A DNA stretch of 64,000 nucleotides from Bradyrhizobium xenonodulans. GTDB lineage: Bacteria > Pseudomonadota > Alphaproteobacteria > Rhizobiales > Xanthobacteraceae. How positions within the stretch are numbered: the stretch's first letter is position 1; every line of letters starts with the position of its first letter. Below are positions 61,272 through 64,000 of the stretch, one piece after another. The position numbers were made by a program, and so were the translations under genes. The DNA is taken from the NCBI RefSeq assembly GCF_027594865.1, contig NZ_CP089391.1, forward strand, positions 4,928,501 to 4,992,500, in the 5' to 3' direction. The notes beneath the pieces were generated by a model. The model was not told the DNA's origin. It made no database searches and saw only the letters and a list, made by a program, of their open reading frames with translations.

Positions 61272-61766
61272 TCACTCGCGCCGTTGCGATACCCGAAGGC
61301 CCTTGCGCTGGCCGCGCTGGTCAAACAACTCGGCTGCTGTGATTTTCTCGGGAAGCTTAGCGTTTAGTCCCGCCACGAACTTCTCGTGCTGACGGAAGCC
61401 GATTTCGACTAAGCTCAAGCGCTCTTTGACATAGCGATCAGCCGATACTTTTCCGTCGTAAGGCGCGAACATCCACGTTTCGCACATTTGCGCAGCGGTA
61501 TTGTAAAAGCCCTGCCATTGGTTTTGCTTGTTGTAGAAGCCGATATACGACGGAGATAATTCCTTCAGACCGAGCTCTCTCGCTAACAAGTCGTGTATCT
61601 GCGTCCAAAACTCCTTCCCGCGTTTGTCTTCGTTGCCGCCCACATAATAGGGACAAAGATCATTCAGGAGCTGATAGCTCTGCACGAGAAGGCGGCGATG
61701 CTCCTCATAAAACGTCTCCCAGATACAGGGCTGCGCGTAACGATAAGAAAAAATATCAGTTAACAT
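61272..61766 (-). CDS. AbiJ-like N-terminal domain protein, probably truncated
   Basis: 164 residues. MLTDIFSYRYAQPCIWETFY, RRLLVQSYQLLNDLCPYYVG and SADRYVKERLSLVEIGFRQH follow the pattern I recall for AbiJ N-terminal-type abortive infection proteins. Relatives continue well beyond the point (RKGLRVS) where this one changes to QRRE and stops, so the C-terminus is probably lost. ATG 61766 follows AGGAAG. If active it would be a phage-defence cargo gene; as truncated it may be inactive. Confidence 0.6.
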   Translation of the reverse strand: MLTDIFSYRYAQPCIWETFYEEHRRLLVQSYQLLNDLCPYYVGGNEDKRGKEFWTQIHDLLARELGLKELSPSYIGFYNKQNQWQGFYNTAAQMCETWMFAPYDGKVSADRYVKERLSLVEIGFRQHEKFVAGLNAKLPEKITAAELFDQRGQRKGLRVSQRRE

Positions 61767-61813
61767 TAGTCGATCTTCCTGAGCCAATGCACTCGCGGTG
61801 ATCAATGAGAGGA

Positions 61814-62479
61814 TCAGCCCGGTTTTTCACCGGTCAGTCCAGTTTCGACGAGATAATGCAGGAAGTCCTTGCCAGCCGGCGTGATCGTCACTGGACTTGT
61901 TTCAGCGATATCTGGAAAGTTGATCAAGCCAACGTTCTTCGGCCACATTACCCATTCTGAAAACATAAAGTTCTCATACAATCCGGGATGGTTCTTCTTG
62001 GTTTGCTCATACAATTCGCGCGCGTCCGAAAGACGAATTGTAGCGCCCGTATTCAGCTTCAGTAACAGCGCAATTTGCGATCCCAAGATGATGCGATAGT
62101 TAGTCTCGTGGATACGGCGGATCTGTTCAATTGCCAACCCGCGGACCAACCAAGCGATCTTGACCTCGTCCGAGGCATGTGACTGCGCCAGCGTGGCCTT
62201 AAGGTTTGTTTCGAATGGTACGATCGCCTCAGGTGCCGGGGGCGGCGGAGCTTCTTGCGATGGTGGCTGTTCTTCAACGACCGCGATCGTTTGCTTCTTT
62301 TGTTCGATTGCTAACGCAGTTGGCTCAGCGAACTCGACGGATTTGTCGCCGAAAGCCGCGCTTTTTGCCCTAGATACGAGTGAAGTCACAGTTGATCGAA
62401 ACATTAGTAGCGCAGCTAGAGCGACGCCGGGCCACTTTAGGGCTTCGATTAACTTCAGGATCAGTTCGTCAACTGGCAT
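61814..62479 (-). CDS. membrane-anchored protein of unknown function
   Basis: 221 residues. One helix near the N-terminus (LKWPGVALAALLMFRSTVTS), a Pro/Ala-rich linker, then a soluble domain: DEVKIAWLVRGLAIEQIRRI, NYRIILGSQIALLLKLNTGA and a C-terminal winged-helix-like part, VTITPAGKDFLHYLVETG. The anchor resembles that of the receiver protein at 53933-54667. It lies 47 bases upstream of the AbiJ-like gene on the same strand, so the two may form one operon. Family unknown to me. Confidence 0.7.
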   Translation of the reverse strand: MPVDELILKLIEALKWPGVALAALLMFRSTVTSLVSRAKSAAFGDKSVEFAEPTALAIEQKKQTIAVVEEQPPSQEAPPPPAPEAIVPFETNLKATLAQSHASDEVKIAWLVRGLAIEQIRRIHETNYRIILGSQIALLLKLNTGATIRLSDARELYEQTKKNHPGLYENFMFSEWVMWPKNVGLINFPDIAETSPVTITPAGKDFLHYLVETGLTGEKPG

Positions 62480-62647
62480 TGCTGCTGCTCTGGGTGCGAA
62501 TCGGTGAGTACAGACGATGCTACAATGCAGGGTAGTGCGGAGCCGGAGGATGATGGAGGCGCCTGTGGATAAGGCGGATGAAGCGCCGACCGGCGGCCCG
62601 GATAATCGCAATGAGCTGGGCGAACTTCCTGCCGCAAGCCGTCGAGC

Positions 62648-62851
62648 CTAACGCTCCAACTCTGCCAGCAGCCGGTCGCGATCCTGAAGGTGCAGTCGCT
62701 GTGTCGCGCGCATGGTGGCAAGGAACTTCAGAGCATCGGCCGTATCGTGGCCATCGCGGTCCAGCTCCCCGATCAGTGCCTCTTGCCTCGCAAGGTGTTC
62801 TACGCCGAGAGCGACGTGCAAGGTGCTTCCGCAAGATGAAGTGCGGTACAT
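62648..62851 (-). CDS. 67-aa helical protein, conserved type
   Basis: The informative part is ALGVEHLARQEALIGELDRD, GHDTADALKFLATMRATQRL and HLQDRDRLLAELER, a helical pattern I know from many small Bradyrhizobium proteins. ATG at 62851 is taken as start; the frame is open further upstream. It shares the CATG at 62849-62852 with the divergent gene starting at 62850. Function unknown. Confidence 0.6.
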   Translation of the reverse strand: MYRTSSCGSTLHVALGVEHLARQEALIGELDRDGHDTADALKFLATMRATQRLHLQDRDRLLAELER

Positions 62852-63098
62852 GCTGCCCCGTACCGCCCGGCGAAAGCCGCCCGATCTCAGCATTCCATTG
62901 ATCCACCTCAAACGGTTTCCAGCGACTCGTCGCGACCATGCGATCAGGACCCCGTCCGACAAACCCGCGCCGCCGCCGAAACTCAAGCCCGTGCCCAAGC
63001 CGCGCGAGTGGCTGGTGGACAAGGCGCTGCGGAACATCGAAGCATACGCCGACAATCTGCGGGAACTGTTCCGGAAGCTGAAAGGACGGTTGCATTGA
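62850..63098 (+). CDS. 82-aa basic protein, unknown
   Basis: MLPRTARRKPPDLSIPLIHL, a Pro/Lys-rich middle (TPSDKPAPPPKLKPVPKPRE) and a helical end WLVDKALRNIEAYADNLREL before FRKLKGRLH. The C-terminal helix looks coding; the start is uncertain. It is divergent from the 67-aa gene and shares the start-codon CATG with it. Confidence 0.45.
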   Translation: MLPRTARRKPPDLSIPLIHLKRFPATRRDHAIRTPSDKPAPPPKLKPVPKPREWLVDKALRNIEAYADNLRELFRKLKGRLH

Positions 63099-63128
63099 TG
63101 CCGCAGAGCGCGATCGTGCGTGTCTGTT

Positions 63129-63326
63129 TTATCTTCGAGGTGGTGTGGGGTTGGTGGCATTTTGCTCTGCGTTCTCCACCGCTTCTATCAAGACGGGGCA
63201 CTTTTCGTACGCCCCGGCTTCGCCCGCCTCGGTACCGCGAAGCTCCCGGCATTCTCCGCCGTCGAAGAACCACTTGGTCCTTCCAATGGCCGCGATCACT
63301 TTGCATTTGGGGCATTGAACCTGCAT
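63129..63326 (-). CDS. small zinc-ribbon-like protein
   Basis: 65 residues. MQVQCPKCKVIAAIGRTKWF contains a CxxC knuckle, FDGGECRELRG and AYEKCPVLIEAVENAEQ supply two more cysteines. Zinc binding is likely. Last cargo gene before the right end of the island. Function unknown. Confidence 0.58.
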   Translation of the reverse strand: MQVQCPKCKVIAAIGRTKWFFDGGECRELRGTEAGEAGAYEKCPVLIEAVENAEQNATNPTPPRR

Positions 63327-63572
63327 GTCGCTACTATGCCGCCAACGTGCGTCCGTCTTCTAGTAAACAGGTCTGCCACAACCGAACTCATCCACAGGCT
63401 GAAATTCCCGCGCGGTTCGCTACCACCGTACCCGCAGCCATCGCGCGGCGGCCCCGGGAGGGTTGGAATGCGTATGGAATGCAAAATATTTTTGGGATCG
63501 CGGATCGCGACACAACGGTGAACACAAACCCACTTCAATATTGATTTTATTGGCCTTTTCTGGCCTGATCAC

Positions 63573-63583
63573 TCCCTGCGCAG
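63573..63583 (+). other. attR core of the integrated element
   Basis: TCCCTGCGCAG again, followed directly by TGGTTTGACGGCTTATGTCG, which continues the dispersed repeat interrupted at 48937. The 246 bases between the zinc-ribbon gene and this core hold no supported gene; TGGCCTTTTCTGGCCTGATC just inside contains a tandem TGGCCT. Confidence 0.65.
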
Positions 63584-63990
63584 TGGTTTGACGGCTTATG
63601 TCGTGCTCTCCCCGGGGAGCGATGCACTATTGCCCCCGTCGCCTTGCGGATGGCTGATGCGCGGACCCGGTCGGGCCGCCACATCACCGCAACACTTGAC
63701 GCACAGACCCCGGGCGTCAGGACCACACGATTTCGCCGTACGCCGATCACACCGGTCGTGTGCGCGAGGTCTTTGCTCACAGTTGCCTGCCCTGCAAAAC
63801 TCTTCGCGCCGATGTAATTAACGTCCACCGCCGTCCGGCCCGCGTTCGTGACGATCGCGATACGCCCCTCTTCCTTGGGCCGGAGTGCGCGCAATATCCG
63901 CCCATTCCGAATTTCTGTAAAGGCGAATATTTTCGATGATGCGCATTGACCGACCGCTCGGTGTTTTGCCCGTCGGGCAACGCGACATCT
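63584..63990. repeat. right half of the dispersed Bradyrhizobium repeat
   Basis: Contains CGTGCTCTCCCCGGGGAGCG, GGTCGGGCC, GTCAGGACCACACGATTT, CGCGATACGCCCCTCTTCC, ATCCGCCCATTCCGAATTTC and GCATTGACCGACCGCTCGG, which I recall as consecutive parts of the same repeat whose left half ends at 48937. TTGCCCGTCGGGCAA forms a small hairpin near 63966. No intact gene. A further repeat (TGTAGCCCGG) begins at the window end. Confidence 0.65.
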
Positions 63991-64000
63991 TGTAGCCCGG

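Larger units (their letters stand above)
48938..63583. mobile_element. 14.6-kb integrative element with tyrosine recombinase and P4-type primase
   Basis: Bounded by 11-bp direct repeats and flanked by the two halves of one dispersed repeat. It carries integrase, AlpA-like excisionase, primase-helicase with iteron-like repeats, then a mosaic of small, defence-like and broken genes. Composition is more A/T-rich than the flanks. No relaxase, type IV secretion, capsid or terminase gene is seen, so it probably depends on a helper for transfer. Several genes are disrupted, but the integrase, excisionase and primase genes are intact. Confidence 0.8.

Noticed and set aside
61103..61324. 73-residue minus-strand ORF with a basic helical end (KASDEIKSAVQQHGYYIRKS)
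   Set aside because: The end looks protein-like, but no start codon with a ribosome binding site is available and it overlaps the AbiJ-like gene. Left out as unproven.
63296..63538. 80-residue minus-strand ORF near the island's right end
   Set aside because: Overlaps the zinc-ribbon gene in another frame and lacks coding character.

Overview
The window looks like a chromosome segment from a Bradyrhizobium-type alphaproteobacterium (order Hyphomicrobiales). The reasons are high G+C coding sequence with strong third-position bias, several short palindromic repeats that I know as dispersed elements in Bradyrhizobium and Rhodopseudomonas, and many small secreted proteins typical of that group. 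Species cannot be fixed from the sequence alone.

Positions 1-48.9 kb are mostly core chromosome. From the left: the N-terminal part of GDP-mannose dehydratase; tRNA-Gly(TCC); a short transcription unit with a near-consensus promoter, a perfect Shine-Dalgarno and a 14-codon ORF; a UvrD-like helicase; a quinone oxidoreductase-like enzyme; and a catabolic-looking locus (MFS transporter, GAF protein and amidohydrolase, divergent from a LysR regulator, then an LLM oxidoreductase). Next come rlmB, tRNA-Tyr(GTA), small exported proteins, tRNA-Thr(TGT), a GFA protein, two methyltransferases and a chemoreceptor. After these lie an Omp25-like porin, a lipoprotein, a TPR protein, a beta-lactamase-fold hydrolase and an S10 peptidase. 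The stretch 27-48 kb holds NAD kinase, a receiver/Hpt pair, a DUF2336 protein, a lytic transglycosylase, hisI, folE, a NifU/IscU-like scaffold, a COG3904 protein, yidD, an APC permease, an MFS transporter, thrS, a nitroreductase, a Tat-exported hydrolase and a PAS-GGDEF-EAL protein.

Positions about 48.93-63.58 kb are an integrated mobile element of about 14.6 kb. It is visibly richer in A/T and less biased in codon use than its flanks. It sits inside a dispersed Bradyrhizobium repeat: the left half of the repeat ends at 48937 and the right half resumes at 63573, with an 11-bp direct repeat (TCCCTGCGCAG) at both junctions. The element starts with a tyrosine recombinase, an AlpA-like excisionase and a P4-type primase-helicase. 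Iteron-like GTGACA repeats follow the primase and may be its origin. I see no conjugation or virion genes, so it resembles a satellite or integrative mobilizable island.

The cargo includes a membrane-anchored receiver-domain protein; a three-gene module of coiled-coil protein, 68-aa protein and FtsH/M41-like metallopeptidase without an AAA domain; an HNH protein; an Excalibur-domain protein; a truncated AbiJ-like protein; a membrane-anchored protein of unknown function; and many small proteins. Several cargo genes are decaying: an in-frame amber splits one gene (56809-57372), a DUF4041/GIY-YIG gene has lost its middle with a frameshift (58977-59980), and a short minus-strand locus (54668-54928) appears frameshifted. 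The best candidates for undescribed biology are the peptidase module, the membrane-anchored receiver, and the short RNA at 1199-1370.
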